Positions 22,036-34,400 of a DNA stretch of 64,000 bases are shown one piece after another. The notes beneath the pieces are model-generated. The model searched no databases. It saw only the letters and a program-made list of their open reading frames with translations, and was not told the DNA's origin. Source of the stretch: Zeugodacus cucurbitae. Lineage: Eukaryota > Arthropoda > Insecta > Diptera > Tephritidae. A program made the position numbers and the translations under genes. How positions within the stretch are numbered: the first letter of the stretch is position 1; each line of letters begins with the position of its first letter. Location of the stretch: positions 42,478,001 through 42,542,000 of the forward strand of contig NC_071671.1 in NCBI RefSeq assembly GCF_028554725.1, given 5' to 3'.

Positions 22036-23082
22036 TATACACATGAGTACGTACATATGTATATGTAGTTTTTGCTTTTATTTGTTTTCGCAAATATTTA
22101 AGATATTATAGTTTAGAACGTTTTGTTTACGAATAACCGTAATCATTATGCGCTAAAGTGTCGTATGAGTAGATAATCCACGCTGATTTTCGATAATCCG
22201 AAGAGCGAATCCTTCACTGAAAACAATTTATTCGAAATTTGTCGACGAGGAAAAACATTCAACAATTGATTTGATAACGCTGAACACTCGGCTGGATATT
22301 TGATGAAATTATTTTTTTCCTGAAGATTGAGTCTTTAGTAAAAAAAGTGTATTCTCCGATTTTCGAAGTTAGCTTCCAAAATATTTGGCTTCAAAGTTCG
22401 AAAAAAACCACTTTTCGGTCAGTCATATAAGACATATGAAGGGTCTTCGATATTGGGGCAAAATCGAAGTCAACAAATGAGAGATAATCAAACATGGCAC
22501 ATTCCTTCTTCAGTTATGAATGGTGAAACTGACCCCACTTGTTTTATCCATATATCTTAGATATACATTTTGAATGCGTACTCACGAAATTAAGCATATT
22601 ATATTAATTTTCTGTTATTTTTTTTAAATGAATCCACTTTAATTACTAGACATTCTGAGGGGGAATTATATATTTTACCTGATAAAAGATAACAGTTAAT
22701 TAAGATAACGCTTTTCATGTGCTATTAAATTATATTAGGGCTTTGTGCTTTTAAGTTCCAACATTTTACGAAATATATACAGATTCTATATTATTTGCAC
22801 ATTTTATTTATTTAAGAGAGGAAGTTGTTGACTTGTAAAGCTCTCTTCTCACCACAACAGAGAGATAAGCACTTAATGAGACACGACAGCGTTTTTATTG
22901 TTATTGCTGCTGTTGTTTACTCATTTCTACAGTTAAGTATGCGGCACATGTTGTGCTAAAACAAAAGTGTAGATAACATTTGCGGTTGATCGTTTACAAA
23001 ACAAACAACAACCAGACATTGCAGGATGGTCACGTCACCAAAATTATTAAATTAAAATTTGCATATTTGTATTAAACTATTT
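22036..23082. other. AT-rich gap, no gene seen
   Basis: Starts with a CATA/TATA microsatellite-like run (22032-22070). No coding or transposon signal is supported. Confidence 0.4.
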
Positions 23083-23120
23083 TCAGGAAATTATAACTAC
23101 TACACTACTCTTGCACATAC

Positions 23121-23325
23121 CACTTTCTGAGCGCATGGAAAAGCTGCGTCCGTTTCTCATACTTTCGTCCGCATGCGTGTCCCTTGGTGGCCGATTGGTG
23201 TATTGCAAATAGATCCAGAGTAGTACACGCAAACACAAACTGAACACCACAAACGAGAGGAAGACCATAAAGAAGGCCGATAAATAAAGTAACACATTCT
23301 GCAAATCAGACGATAAATTCCCCAT
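23121..23325 (-). CDS. Membrane-anchor module 5: TM plus Arg/Ser tail
   Basis: A single exon from ATG at 23325 (MGNLSSDLQNVLLYLS) to 23121: 68 codons plus one base, G, then donor GTATGTGC in phase 1. It is the longest lead-in of the set: nine polar residues precede a hydrophobic segment at about 10-40 (FFMVFLSFVVFSLCLRVLLW). The tail has NRPPRDTHADESMRNGRSFS, with Ser/Arg residues. A MGxxS start could suggest N-myristoylation, but no such site is shown. No phase-0 intron is present. A GATA-type palindrome (CTTTATCAGATAAA) lies at 23850-23863, about 530 bp upstream. It is the last module that must skip exon 30148, which lies upstream of it. Confidence 0.64.
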
Positions 23326-23849
23326 ATTGGGTAGACTTGTGACGAAATCCAGTTTCAATTCGTGTTAATGTGTCTACCAAGGTGCCAACAGGATACAAGC
23401 GTAATCGTACGAACCTCAGCCGATTTTCCAAATTCAAACGTAAAAAATAAATGCTGCGTTCTATTATTATTGTTTTGAATTTTTGTTTTTGAAAAGATTT
23501 CTTTTGTGACAGTTTCAAATCTTTTTGTGTACTCTTGAGTTGGCAGATAGCATGAAATTTCACTTAGTTGCGCTTCACACACAGTACATCCACCTAAGTA
23601 AGCGTACGGCTCAAATAACTTTTCACAACAAATTCAGTGCGTTGGCGCTGTTGAAATATCGCGGTGAAAATTAAAAAACAAAAAGCGTGTACCAATTTGG
23701 TTTATCTGTTTTGAAAACAGAGAGCGAGAACTCAAACAAGTGCTACACCCGCATGTGTGTATATAATACATATTTATATACATATATGCATATACTTATG
23801 TATATATGGATATATGTAGGCAGAGATAGAGGCGCATATTCACGTGATC

Positions 23850-23863
23850 TTTATCAGATAAAT
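23850..23863. promoter_or_regulatory. Paired GATA-type site upstream of module 5
   Basis: CTTTATCAGATAAA contains GATAA and its reverse TTATC back to back, about 530 bp upstream of the module 5 ATG. The role is inferred from position. Confidence 0.25.
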
Positions 23864-23889
23864 ATGTTTAACTGAAAGGGTGAGACAAA

Positions 23890-25436
23890 TATGACATTCA
23901 TAATTGTGTTATTGCAGTATACACCGCTGAAAATGAAGGTTTACCCGTAATGTTTCCAGAAGCGACTGTTAGACTGAACTACTGAACAAAATTTGAAATG
24001 GTTCCATTCTAATGTTATAGAAATGTCATCAAATGTTAATCCAAGCTTTGTCGACTATATTTATTGGGAGAAGCCTGTTTCAGTAATGATGTACAAGAAT
24101 ATCAGAAATACAGTTTGTTGTCCTTTTGACAGTTGTGTTCTGTCAATGTAGTTTGGTGCGTTTGACAAAAAAATGCTTTGGCCATTAGTCGTGGCTGAAA
24201 GAATTTACCATATTCTTAATTTTTTACAATTACTTTGGTAGTACTACTCTTCCCTTTTTGTGGTTCTCTGTTTTACCTAATTGACAAACGCGTACGTAAA
24301 AAATGTCCCAGACTATTACAACATTTTTCTATAAACAGTAGTAGGAATAAATTGTTAATATATTTTCAGCTATCAGAGTAGTTGTAAAAATACCGTCTAT
24401 ACCGTACCTATTCTGCCTTAATTAAGTACATTTATTCAACTCATGAAGTGATCGTTGAAATATTCAAAAATTAATTGAGTATGAATAAATTTTCGAGCAA
24501 TTTTATATATGTAGATCTTGGGGTTATTATCCCAGTTAAGCGGGTATTCCATATTGTCGTCTAGAAAAGGCAGAAGAATTTTGGTGTATATTTGACAACC
24601 TTATAAAAAATGATATACTTATCTATATATGTATATAGATAAAAGCATATAAACACTAATGAAGTGTATCTCTGTGAAATTATTTCACATCGTAGAGGTT
24701 CTATTTGTTAATTTATCGGATCTCTTCTACCCCCTCTCTAACGGCAAACGGTAGATTATTTTTACAATTTTTTTGCAATTACTTGAAGAAACGAATTTTT
24801 ATCTGCGATTAGGCAATGATGGATTGTAATTGCGCATGAGTATGCTTGGATCTCTCACATATGTGCATATGCACATCTACCTCGAGTAATGATTAAAAAT
24901 ATGTTTGCATAAACTTAGATTACTCATACGTTACGTAGGTCACTTTGCTGAGAGATTTAATTTTACTGTTTGCTTAGTTACATGTGATTAGTTGACATTT
25001 ACTCATACGATAGATTACTGAAGTTTGACTGTTATGGAAATCAATATTATATATAACAATGTTATATATAAGCTAACACCACGTATCTTTCATTAGCTTT
25101 AATATAGCTAATTCAACTATTATTTGAGAATTAAACCATAATGCGTGACACTTTTTCAGAGGTCGTAGGATCTAAAATTACGGAAGGGATATGATGACAT
25201 AACTCACATGAAAAGTTCATAAACCTCATTTTGGGAAGAAATTGTAGTGATGAGTTGGTTAAACGTGTGCTCAACCACTCCTCAAGACCTGGATAGAGAG
25301 GCATACACTGGGATTTTTGTGAATTTAGTTTTGAACTTTCGACTATAAAAATGGAAAAATTTAAACAACTTTTTTTGAAACGTTAAAGTTTAACCATAGT
25401 GTAAAATTAACCTATATTTAAAGCCGCTAGTAACGT
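23890..25436. other. AT-rich gap, no gene seen
   Basis: No coding frame supported. Contains palindromes such as ATATGTGCATATGCACAT (about 24869-24886) and a near-perfect inverted repeat around ATATATAACAATGTTATATAT (about 25047-25070). Confidence 0.4.
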
Positions 25437-27089
25437 CAACAAACACAAGGAAGGTTCGACATCGAGAAGCTGCAATCACAACCGACAGCCGATCGATTTT
25501 CTACTCGACTTGCACTCCTGCTATCTGAGAGCACTCATCAGCATCTCGGTATAAGGGAGCTGTGGGACGGCATATCAAACTCCTTACGTACAGCTGCAAC
25601 CGAAACCAATGGTTTTCGGAAAAATAAAAAAAAAACAGCTGGTACGATGAGGATTGTCGTCTCGCAGTGGAGAGAAAACAGACTGCCTACCTCGCAATGT
25701 TGCGATCGACCGCAACACGAGCGGGATAGGAAAGATACCGAGAGCTGAAGAAGGAAGCGAGACGCATTTGCAGACAAAAAAAGAAAGAGGCCGAAATGCG
25801 TGAGTATGAAGAGCTTGACAAGCTGGCCGACAGGGGTAATGCTCGAAAATTTTACGAAAAGATCCGGCGACGAACTGAAGGTTTCAAGACCGGAGCACAC
25901 TCCTGTAGGACCCCCAGAGGTGATCTAGTTATTGATGACCAGAGTATACTGAGATTGTGGAGGGAACACTTCTCCAGCCTGCTGAATGGCAGTGAAAGCC
26001 CAACACCAGGAGATGGCGAACCCGATTCCCCAATCGACGACGATGGAGCAGATGTTCCATTGCTCGACCGTGAAGACATTCGAATAGCAATTACCCGCTT
26101 GAAGAACAATAAGGCGGCGGGAGCCGATGGATTACCGGCCGAGCTATTCAAATACGGCGGCGAAGAGCTGATAAGGTGCTTGCATCAGCTTCTTTGCAGA
26201 ATATGGTCGGAAGAAAGCATGCCTGACGATTGGAATCTCAGTGTACTCTGCCCAATACACAAAAAGGGAGACCCCACAATTTGCGCCAATTACGATGGGA
26301 TAAGCCTCCTCAACATCTCGTATAAGGTTCTTTCGAGCGTACTGTGTGAAAGACTAAAGCCCACCGTCAACAAACTGATTGGACCTTATCAGTGTGGCTT
26401 TAGACCAGGAAAATCGACAACTGACCAGATATTCATCATGCGCCAAATTTTGGAGAAGATCCGTGAAAAGAGGATCGACACACACCACCTTTTTGTCGAT
26501 TTTAAAGCTGCTTTCGACAGCACGAAAAGGAGTTGCCTTTATGCCGCGATGTCTGAATTTGGTATCCCCGCAAAACTAATACGGCTGTGTAAGCTGACGT
26601 TGAGCAACACCAAAAGCTCCGTCAGGATCGGGAAGGACCTCTCTGAGCCGTTCGATACCAGACGAGGTTTCAGACAAGGTGACTCACTCTCGTGTGATTT
26701 CTTTAACCTGATGCTGGAGAAAATAATACGAGCTGCAAAACTATATAGAGAAGGTACAATCTTCTATAAGAGTGTACAGCTACTGGCGTACGCCGTTATT
26801 TATGCTTTTTCCATACTGGATAAGAAGGAGGTCTGGTGATGAACGAGGACAAGACGAAATATCTCCTGTCGTCAAACAAACAGTGAGCGCATTCGCATCT
26901 TGGCACTCACGTCACTGTTGACAGTCATAACTTTGAAGTTGTAGATAATTTCGATGAGACGGCACTAGGAGTTTTCGAGAGAAAGGCTTCGCCAATTGGC
27001 TCCAAACTGCCAGAAGGAGGGATACGTGGCGCGCTATTATGGACTCGGCTATAACGTGTCTACGCCAGTCAAGAAGAAGAAGAAGAGTA
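25437..27089 (+). mobile_element. RTE-like non-LTR retrotransposon (LINE), 5'-truncated copy A
   Basis: Begins inside the linker after the endonuclease (acacaaggaaggttcgacat, equivalent to 39145 in copy B) and runs through the reverse transcriptase to an AAG-rich tail (gtcaagaagaagaagaagag, 27068-27087). 5' truncation and a short repetitive tail are typical of target-primed insertion. A deletion removes the palm between 26795 and the segment at about 26840. The tail resembles that of the scrap at 44925 rather than that of copy C. Confidence 0.85.
25440..26839 (+). pseudogene. Reverse transcriptase of RTE-like LINE copy A, damaged
   Basis: The longest uninterrupted part (25796-26839, 347 codons) carries NNKAAGADGLPAELFKYGG, then [45 protein letters not shown] (first catalytic Asp), and GFRQGDSLSCDFFN. 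These are conserved blocks of LINE reverse transcriptases. After LLAYA the expected DD motif is lost: the frame reads AVIYAFSILDKK then stop, because a deletion joins it to a later part. The upstream linker has a frame change near 25780. Relation to the RTE clade is by family resemblance, not by search. Confidence 0.88.
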
Positions 27090-28622
27090 ACGTTGAAAAT
27101 GAAAGTAAGAGAAAAAAACGTTTCCTCAAGAGAAACAAAATTGATCATAGAATCCAAATTCTTGTCGTAGAGAATCGTTTAATGAATGTGAATTATTATG
27201 ATTATTGCTATTATATCAGAAAATACATAATATATAATGTAAAATGTCTTAAGATGTATTGTTTGGGAGAAAAAATTCAAACCAACTTCATTTCTGAGTG
27301 GTTTTCGAGCAGAATACGAATGTTTTTTCGAACTTTTCCTTTGGAATTATAGACCGATTTCATTACCTTATTGGATATATTGGGGCTACGGAAGATCTAT
27401 ACGCAAGAACCTGTTTCGACGGAAATGTATTGAGATAACGTACAATTTGAACAAACATATATTCACGAAAGTCATTATGAAAGGTATGAGTCAACTGCTA
27501 CCAAATGGCAAACACTTATCTTTATAGCTAAAGCTATAAAATTCTTAGCCATAACATTAAATTAAATGCATTTTACTTTTTCTTGAAAACCACATGTCTA
27601 AAAAAAACCTTATTGGGTATATGTTAGCTAGGGAAATAATAACAAGATTTTTCCCATTTTAGATACAGATATTCTTTAGAAGTTCGCTATTCGGAGGAGG
27701 ACCTTAACCTTAGTGGTTTTATATTTCTTACTTACTTAACAAATGTTTAATATCAAGTCTATGCTTTATACCAGTGACTAATATGTATACTTAAAACATT
27801 CAATAAAATATTTAAATCAACACAAACTTTGACTATTTAAAAATATTGATAACATTGGTTACCAAGTGTCAATACTGAATAAACAAAATTTAAATAGATA
27901 AATACTATAATATAATTTATCTATAATATTTAAATTTCCCATCATTCATCATTTAAATTTGTTTATTTATAGAGTTAACACTTCATTAATAAAATAAACT
28001 GTCACAACACCTCATTACTTTCCATCCATTGTCTCTTATCAGGCGTTAATGGCCCCATGTGCACCTTCAATAAAGTTATTCACTCATGCTCATTAAATAA
28101 CATTGAACTTTTCTTGGCAAGACTGACTTTGTCAAGAGCTAATAAACTCCAATAGAATAAATATTTTTATGGCATGAACTTAAACAGTTAAGTATTTGTA
28201 GCAATAATGATTATTTCGGTAATTCACCTTTTCCAAAAACTAAATTCGTACGGGCTTGTAAAAATTGTGTTGTTAATGAAAATTTGCAACATGAAAGTAC
28301 ATTATGGTCAGCCATGTTTTTCACTGATGGATGACTAATTTCGCATATTAATGTTATTACTTATGCCGGTCTACGAGTATAAAGAACTTTAACATCTATA
28401 CTTATATATGACAGATTTGGACTCTTCTTTTATCAGACTAACTTCTTAGCATTACACCAACTATATTATTATATTTAAATGTATACAAAACATTTCAGAT
28501 ATAGTAAAATTATAAAATTCAGTCGTCAAAATTTCTTGTTTCTGTAGCTGAACAGTTTTAGTTCTCGAAGCTTTAAAATGTTTGCTTTGTTAAAAAAAAA
28601 TAGTGGGAAAATTAGTACAAAA
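27090..28622. other. AT-rich gap, no gene seen
   Basis: Very AT-rich (27780-27970 especially), with no open frame that resembles a protein and no recognised repeat. Confidence 0.4.
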
Positions 28623-29830
28623 ACGAGTAAGGAAGGGCTAAGTTCGGGTGTAACCGAACATTTTATACTCTCGCAATTTATTTGTTTAACTTTATTTATA
28701 TTATATAATACACAATTTGACACACATATTCGTCATATATATTGTATAAAGTCCATTGAAAGTTGGAAACCATAATATTAGGTTAGAAGTACCGAGGTCC
28801 TTGTGTTCGATATATGGGGCCTTGAAAACTTATGGTCCGATTTCGGTGATTTTTAGAATGGGGCTGCCACACTATTAACATAGAATTTGTGCAAAGTTCT
28901 GCACCGATATCTTCACTAGTGCTTACTTTATATATTGTAAAGTAAACGATTCAGATTGTCTTCAAAGTTCTGGTATATAGGAAGTAGGCGTGGTTGTGAA
29001 GCGATTTGGCCTATTTTCACAACATATCATTGGGATGTAAGAAAACTATTACAAACCAAGTTTCATTGAAATCGGTCGAGTAGTTCCTGATATATGGTTT
29101 TTGACCCATAAGTGGGCGACGCCACGCCCATTTTCCATTTTGTAAAAAAATCTGAGTGCTTCCATCTGCCATTTCTTATGTGAAATTTAGTGTTTCTGAC
29201 GTTTTCCGTTAGTGAGTTAACCCACTTTTAGTAATTTTCAACCTAACTTTTGTATGGGAGGTAGGCGTGGTTATGATCCGATTTCTTTCATTTTTGGACT
29301 GTATTAGGAAGTGGCTAAAAAAACGACTACAGAAAGTTTGGTTTATATAGCACTATTGGTTTGCGAGATATGTACAAAAAACTTAGTAGGGGGCGGGGCC
29401 ACGCCCACTTCCCCAAAAATATTACATCCAAATATGCCCCTTCATAGTGCGATCCTTCGTACCAAATTTTATTTCCATAGCTTTATTTATGGCTTAGTTA
29501 TGGCACTTTATGTGTTTTCGGTTTTCGTGATTTTGTGGGCGTGGCAGTGGTCCGATTTTGCTCATGCGAAAGCAACCTTCCTATGGTGCCAAGAAATAAG
29601 TGTGCCAAGTTTCATCAAGATATCTTAATTTTTACTCAAGTTACAGCTTGCACAGACGGACGGACGGACGGACGGACAGACAGACATCCGGATTTGAACT
29701 CCACTCTTCACCCTGATCACTTTGGTGTATATAACCCTATATCTAACTCGTTTAGTTTTGGGTGTTACAAACAACCGTTATGTGAACAAAACTATAATAC
29801 TCTCTTTAGCAACATTTGTTGCGAGGGGGG
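28623..29830 (+). repeat. Dispersed ~1.2-kb repeat, copy R4
   Basis: Nearly full-length. Head gagtaaggaagggctaagtt, TATACTCTCGCAA box at about 28663-28676, the blocks gggcgacgccacgcccatttt and ggggcggggccacgcccac, a GACG tandem run (29655-29685), and a tail ending ttgttgcgag that lacks the final AGTATAA. It is close to R5, with only scattered differences. Confidence 0.9.
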
Positions 29831-30025
29831 GTCATCTAAAATACTTGTACTTATAATTTTATTAAATTCTATTTTTAATTTCAGCTCGCCGGTTACACGA
29901 TAAATATCTTGAATATTCCTCTGATTATTCTCTACTTCCCACTCCTTTTTTGCATATCAATATATTAATCTAAATGTTTTAAGAGTCGCTGGGCAATTAG
30001 TTAAACGGAAAAACAAAAAACAAAC
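29831..30025. other. Short AT-rich spacer
   Basis: Between the R4 tail and the candidate exon. No feature seen. Confidence 0.4.
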
Positions 30026-30148
30026 CTTGGTAATGAAATAATTTGTAAGATTTGACTTGAATTGTCTCACCGAAATACACCAACTCATTGCCCTTGAAAA
30101 CTTCCTCACCCACGTTGGCGGGCAAAAAATGTAAATCACGGAAAATAT
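30026..30148 (-). CDS. Candidate symmetric cassette exon
   Basis: Minus strand, after acceptor attgtcag (AG at 30150-30149). The frame that starts with two bases (AT) gives a protein-like reading: DIFRDLHFLPANVGEEVF, then KGNELVYFGETIQV. Two donors keep the same phase: TTCG|GTGAGA at 30071 and CAAG|GTTTGT at 30026. Lengths of 78 or 123 nt are multiples of three, so it could be inserted between any phase-1 module and the shared exon without changing frame. It has no ATG or membrane segment. It could serve modules 6-9, which lie upstream, but not modules 1-5. The acceptor tract is weak, and it could instead belong to another gene. Confidence 0.4.
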
Positions 30149-30150
30149 CT

Positions 30151-30512
30151 GACAATTAGTTATATTTATCTCTCGTGTTAGTTAATTTGAGCACTGCGGT
30201 ACAAGGAAATACTCGGTCTAAACATAACACGCTGGTGAGAACACGCCACTAACAAATGCATAAATCATACGCGAACAAACAAACAGCAACTTTTTATGAG
30301 TAATGCCTAGAGCAAAATTTAACTGCCCAAATTAAATTGATTAAGTATGCTACATGCCGCACTTTGAAAATGCGAGTTAAAGAATTCCTCTGAGTATGTG
30401 TCTGTTCTATTGTTCGTAATTTTGTTTAATGTCATTCTTTTGTGATTAAATTTAATTCTATTAACGGCATAATTAATATTTATAATTTGCGTTTTTGTTT
30501 AAAGTAAAGCAA
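30151..30512. other. Gap, no gene seen
   Basis: No coding signal. It was checked on the minus strand for a hydrophobic first exon feeding the 30148 exon; none was found. Confidence 0.4.
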
Positions 30513-31728
30513 AAACAAGTAAGGAAGGGCTAAGTTCGGGTGTAACCGAACATATTATACTCTCGCAATTTATTTATTTAACTTTATTAATATTATATAA
30601 TACACAATTTGACACACATATTCGTCATATATATTGTATAAAGTCCATTGAAAGTTGGAAACCATAATATTAGGTTAGAAGTACCGAGGTCCTCATGTTC
30701 GATATATGGGGCCTTGACAGCCTATGGTCCGATTTCGGTGATTTTTAGAATGGGGCTGCCACACTATAAATACAGTATTTTTGCAAAGTTTTGCACCGAT
30801 ATCTTCAGTAGTGCTTACTTTATATATTGTAATGTAAACGCTTCAGATCGTCTTCAAAGTTCTGGTATATAGGAAGTAGGCGTGGTTGTGAAGCGATTTG
30901 GCCTATTTTCACAACATATCATTGGGATGTGAGGAAACTATTACAAACCAAGTTTCATTGAAATCGTTCGAGTAGTTCCTGAGGTATGGTTTTTGACCCA
31001 TAAGTGGGCGACGCCACGCCCATTTTCCATTTTCTAAAAAAATCTGAGTGCAGCTTTCATCTGCCATTTCTTATGTGAAATTTTGTGTTTCTGGCGTTTT
31101 TCGTTATTGAGTTAACCCACTTTTAGTAGTTTTCAACATAACCTTTGTATAGGAGGTGGGCGTGGTTATGATCCGATTTCTTTAATTTTTGGACTGTATT
31201 AGGAAGTGGCTAAAAAAAACGACTGCAGAAAGTTTGGTTTATATAGCTCTATTGGTTTGCGAGATATGTACAAAAAACTTAGTAGGGGGCGGGGCCACGC
31301 CCACTTCCCCAAAAAAATTGCATCCAAATATGCCCCGTCGTAGTGTGATCCTTCATACCAAATTTTATTTCCATAGCTTTATTTATGGCATAGTTATGGT
31401 ACTTTATGTGTTTTCGGTTTTCGCCATTTTGTGGGCGTGGCAGTGGTCCGATTTTTCTTATTTTCGAAAGCAACCTTCCTATGGTGCCAAGAAATAAGTG
31501 TGCCAAGTTTCATCAAGATATCTTAATTTTTACTCAAGTTACAGCTTGCACAGACGGACGGACGGACGGACAGACAGACATTCGGATTTGAACTCCACTC
31601 TTCACCCTGATCACTTTGGTATATATAACCCTATATCTAACTCGTTTAGTTTTGGGTGTTACAAACAACCGTTATGTGAACAAAACTATAATACTCTCTT
31701 TAGCAACATTTGTTGCGAGAGTATAACA
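30513..31728 (+). repeat. Dispersed ~1.2-kb repeat, copy R5 (most complete)
   Basis: Head ACAAGTAAGGAAGGGCTAAG, TATACTCTCGCAA box at 30556-30568, and tail TTGTTGCGAGAGTATAA ending at 31728. TATACTCTCGCAA and the terminal TTGCGAGAGTATA are inverted repeats of each other. It carries the GACG tandem (31556-31571) and the gggcgtggc/gccacgccc blocks. No intact frame longer than about 100 codons. This copy is the best reference for the family. Confidence 0.9.
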
Positions 31729-33759
31729 AAAACAACACTACAGTTGTTATTTACACAGAGTTCTGTGCGTTTTGTGGCAGGTTACTTTGCTGGCCGCTTT
31801 TGGCCTCTTGGTGTGGCGGTAATTTGAACACAGCTTGAACAACTATTTTTACAGCTCGAAGTGTGCAGAATTCTTTGCTTTTGTGCTTAGTTGCGTTAAA
31901 TGTGAATTAGCTGAATTATTTGACAGCTCTTAGTTTCCGCAACTCATTGCCGGTGCTGCTAATGATAGTCAATACATATACTTTTTATAAAAGCCAAGTT
32001 ATCTATTTATGTTTGAGTGTAATTGTATCAAATTTCCAAAATAACCAATTTGGTCTGTTTGTCGATCACATCACGCGCTGTAGCTGTTCTTTATTTTTTC
32101 AGTAACTTAACAAATACTCATATTTTTGAGTTAACATAATTAAAATTTTATTAATTGCGGCGTAAATGATTTGGAGAATGTGGCCATAAAACAGAATACT
32201 CCCATTAATTGAACAATACCATTATTAGTTGTGTTCATTGCGGAATTTAAAACCTTTTGACGTACTTTCGCAAAATAATGGGGTTTTATTATTTCTGGTC
32301 AACAGGTGTTGGTAAAAACAATGTAAAGTGTTAAGTCCATTTATCATTAATGCATAAATCAATAAACCAAAGATTTCATGTCTACATTAAACTAATGAGA
32401 AGATAAATTTACGATAGTATTACATTTAATAGGTGCGCATGACAGTTCGCTTACTCTAGACAGACAACTATTGAGCTTTATTAAAAAAAAGCGTCTTCTC
32501 ATGTATGCACTGAAAGTTCTATTTTTAATTAAATGGATTTTGTATAATTCTCATTTGCGTTATAAAAATATGTGTAAAATAATATAATACAGAGATAGTC
32601 AAATCATTTGCTTAATTTAAAAGCATTGTGGGTAACAATCCTTCATGATATGGAGCATTGTCCTGTGCATGTAGTAAATAGTTGGAAAAGACCGACTAAC
32701 CACTACAATGGCATTGTAATGTGAATTCTGATATATCCGGATGATTTAGGGTCCCTAAATTAGTAGCAAATCTCCAAAACTTAAGTATGGAAAACTTCCC
32801 CAAAAAATCAGCATGACACCTCCGATTCTGTTTAGTGCCTAAACTGCATATTTCTTATTTTCACGTGGTAAATACATAAAGCGTTTGCTAAACAAGCCCT
32901 TGAACCAAAATTCAGCATTATCTGCCCACGACAGGCTCCAGGATCTAATTTAAGGCAAATGGCTGGCATTTCTCTTTTTTATTTTCGGAAATATTGACCA
33001 ATTTTTGCCGAACGTCAGGTATTTATGTTAACTTTTTTTAATGTCCTGAGTAGTGTAGCATCATTGACTGTTCATGCAATATGCTGATTCGATGCTGCTG
33101 CAATATTAACAGGACTAATTGTGGGATTTTGTATGACAGTTCCTATTAATCTTCTGCATTTTCTTTGAGTTATCACATGTTTCCGCACAGATATCTTTAA
33201 ACATTTAATAACATTATAAACATTAACAGATTATAAACAGTATTCCATCAAATTCTATAAATTTTAACTAACTCCGAAGCCGAAACCCCAGTCTTAAACT
33301 TAGTAACAGTCTCCTATCTATATTTATAATCCAAATTTCCTTTGTTTTCGGCACTTTATTTAGCAATTTTTATATTTTAAGGCTGAGTTAGGTTGTTATG
33401 AATGAAATAGAATCCAATTACTACTCTTGCTCAAACCAAATCCAAGGATTAAGGCTAAATCGCCGTGTATAAATACTTTTGACGCAAAAAAATGTGTGTA
33501 AATACTTTTCATTTGCCCATTTCTATGTTATATGTCCAGCTATTCTCACCAAACTAACTTCATTCGCTTAGGAATATATCAAAGTTTCCAATTACATATA
33601 TTTTTGCTGCATGGCAACAACAACAACAAAAAGATAATGATTTTTATGATTTATGAAATCTATAAGTGTAATATCATATTTTTTGTTCGCCTCCATACGA
33701 ATATAGGGACTCCTTTAAAATTGTTCCTTGATAGTAAAATTTTAAATTTTGTATTATGC
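31729..33759. other. AT-rich gap, no gene seen
   Basis: No coding or transposon signal supported. 31740-31930 has slightly higher GC but no convincing exon on either strand. Confidence 0.4.
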
Positions 33760-33960
33760 TCTGGTCGAAAAGTTCAATTTATGGAAGGAAATTTGTATGA
33801 AATTTGACTTCTATTGCCAATTTAAGAGTTCGAGTTATGGAGAACTTCGAGTAAATTTGTATGAAGTTTGATTTCTAAACGCTATTGCCTAAGCAAAAGT
33901 TCGAGTTATGGAGATCTTCGACTTATAGAAGTTCGAGTTATGGAAGTTCCATTGTATATT
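33760..33960. repeat. Irregular tandem block with TTCGAGTTATGGA units
   Basis: TTCGAGTTATGGA occurs at about 33829, 33900 and 33935, with related gaacttcgagtaaatttgta and ttcgacttatagaag pieces and two copies of aaatttgtatgaa. The spacing is irregular. The family is not recognised. Confidence 0.6.
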
Positions 33961-34025
33961 AATTTTTAGGTTAAGTGCTCTATCGATTTTGTATGGTATC
34001 CAATCACACTACTAGAAACTATTTA

Positions 34026-34215
34026 AAACAAGTAAGGCAATTTGATCGGCATAAAGCCCAACAGTAAACGAAAATCTTTAAATATACATTGTATTTGAGG
34101 GTTGAAGTAATTCCTGAACCGATTTCACTCATTTTCACCGCCAAGGTACGTTATATTCAAGACTATATGTTCACTTAATTTTGCTAAAATAGCTCGCCGT
34201 TATTTACCGATATAT
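34026..34215 (+). repeat. Dispersed repeat fragment R8 (diverged subfamily)
   Basis: Starts with family-like aaacaagtaaggcaa. It continues with blocks also present at 2725-2820 and, inverted, at about 6340-6380 (gatttcactcattttcaccg; cacttaattttgctaaaata). No tail. A degraded relic. Confidence 0.55.
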
Positions 34216-34256
34216 AGATATAGATATAGATTTCTCATCATGTTTACCGTTTCATC

Positions 34257-34400
34257 ATGGAACGGTATACCATCCAACAACGAGTCGAAATTATTAAAAT
34301 TGATTACCGAAATTCGAAGTCAGTGGCCTCAACTTTAAGAGCGCTACGTACAATTTACGATCGTCATAATGTCTTATCAGACCAACAATTGAGAGTCTAG
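34257..34400 (+). pseudogene. N-terminal scrap of a Tc1/mariner-type transposase
   Basis: 47 codons from ATG to TAG. The start MERYTIQQRVEIIKIDYRNS and the helix-rich ASTLRALRTIYDRHN match the first helix-turn-helix region that begins many Tc1/mariner-like transposases; compare the start of the element at 58002 (MNRLTNEQRLQIIEFYYQN). Nothing of the catalytic core follows. The family assignment is by pattern only. Confidence 0.55.

Noticed and set aside
22036..22070. CATA/TATA runs right of the Gypsy element as part of its target site
   Set aside because: Only TACA is duplicated; the rest is a local microsatellite continuing the same run seen left of the element (15750-15763).
23306..23582. 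Overlapping minus-strand frames upstream of module 5 (23563-23306 and 23582-23355)
   Set aside because: They overlap in different frames, lack domains and precede the ATG of module 5; more likely its untranslated leader.
29650..29690. GACG tandem as a CRISPR-like or satellite array
   Set aside because: It is a short microsatellite that belongs to the dispersed repeat and recurs in R5 and R6; no spacers.
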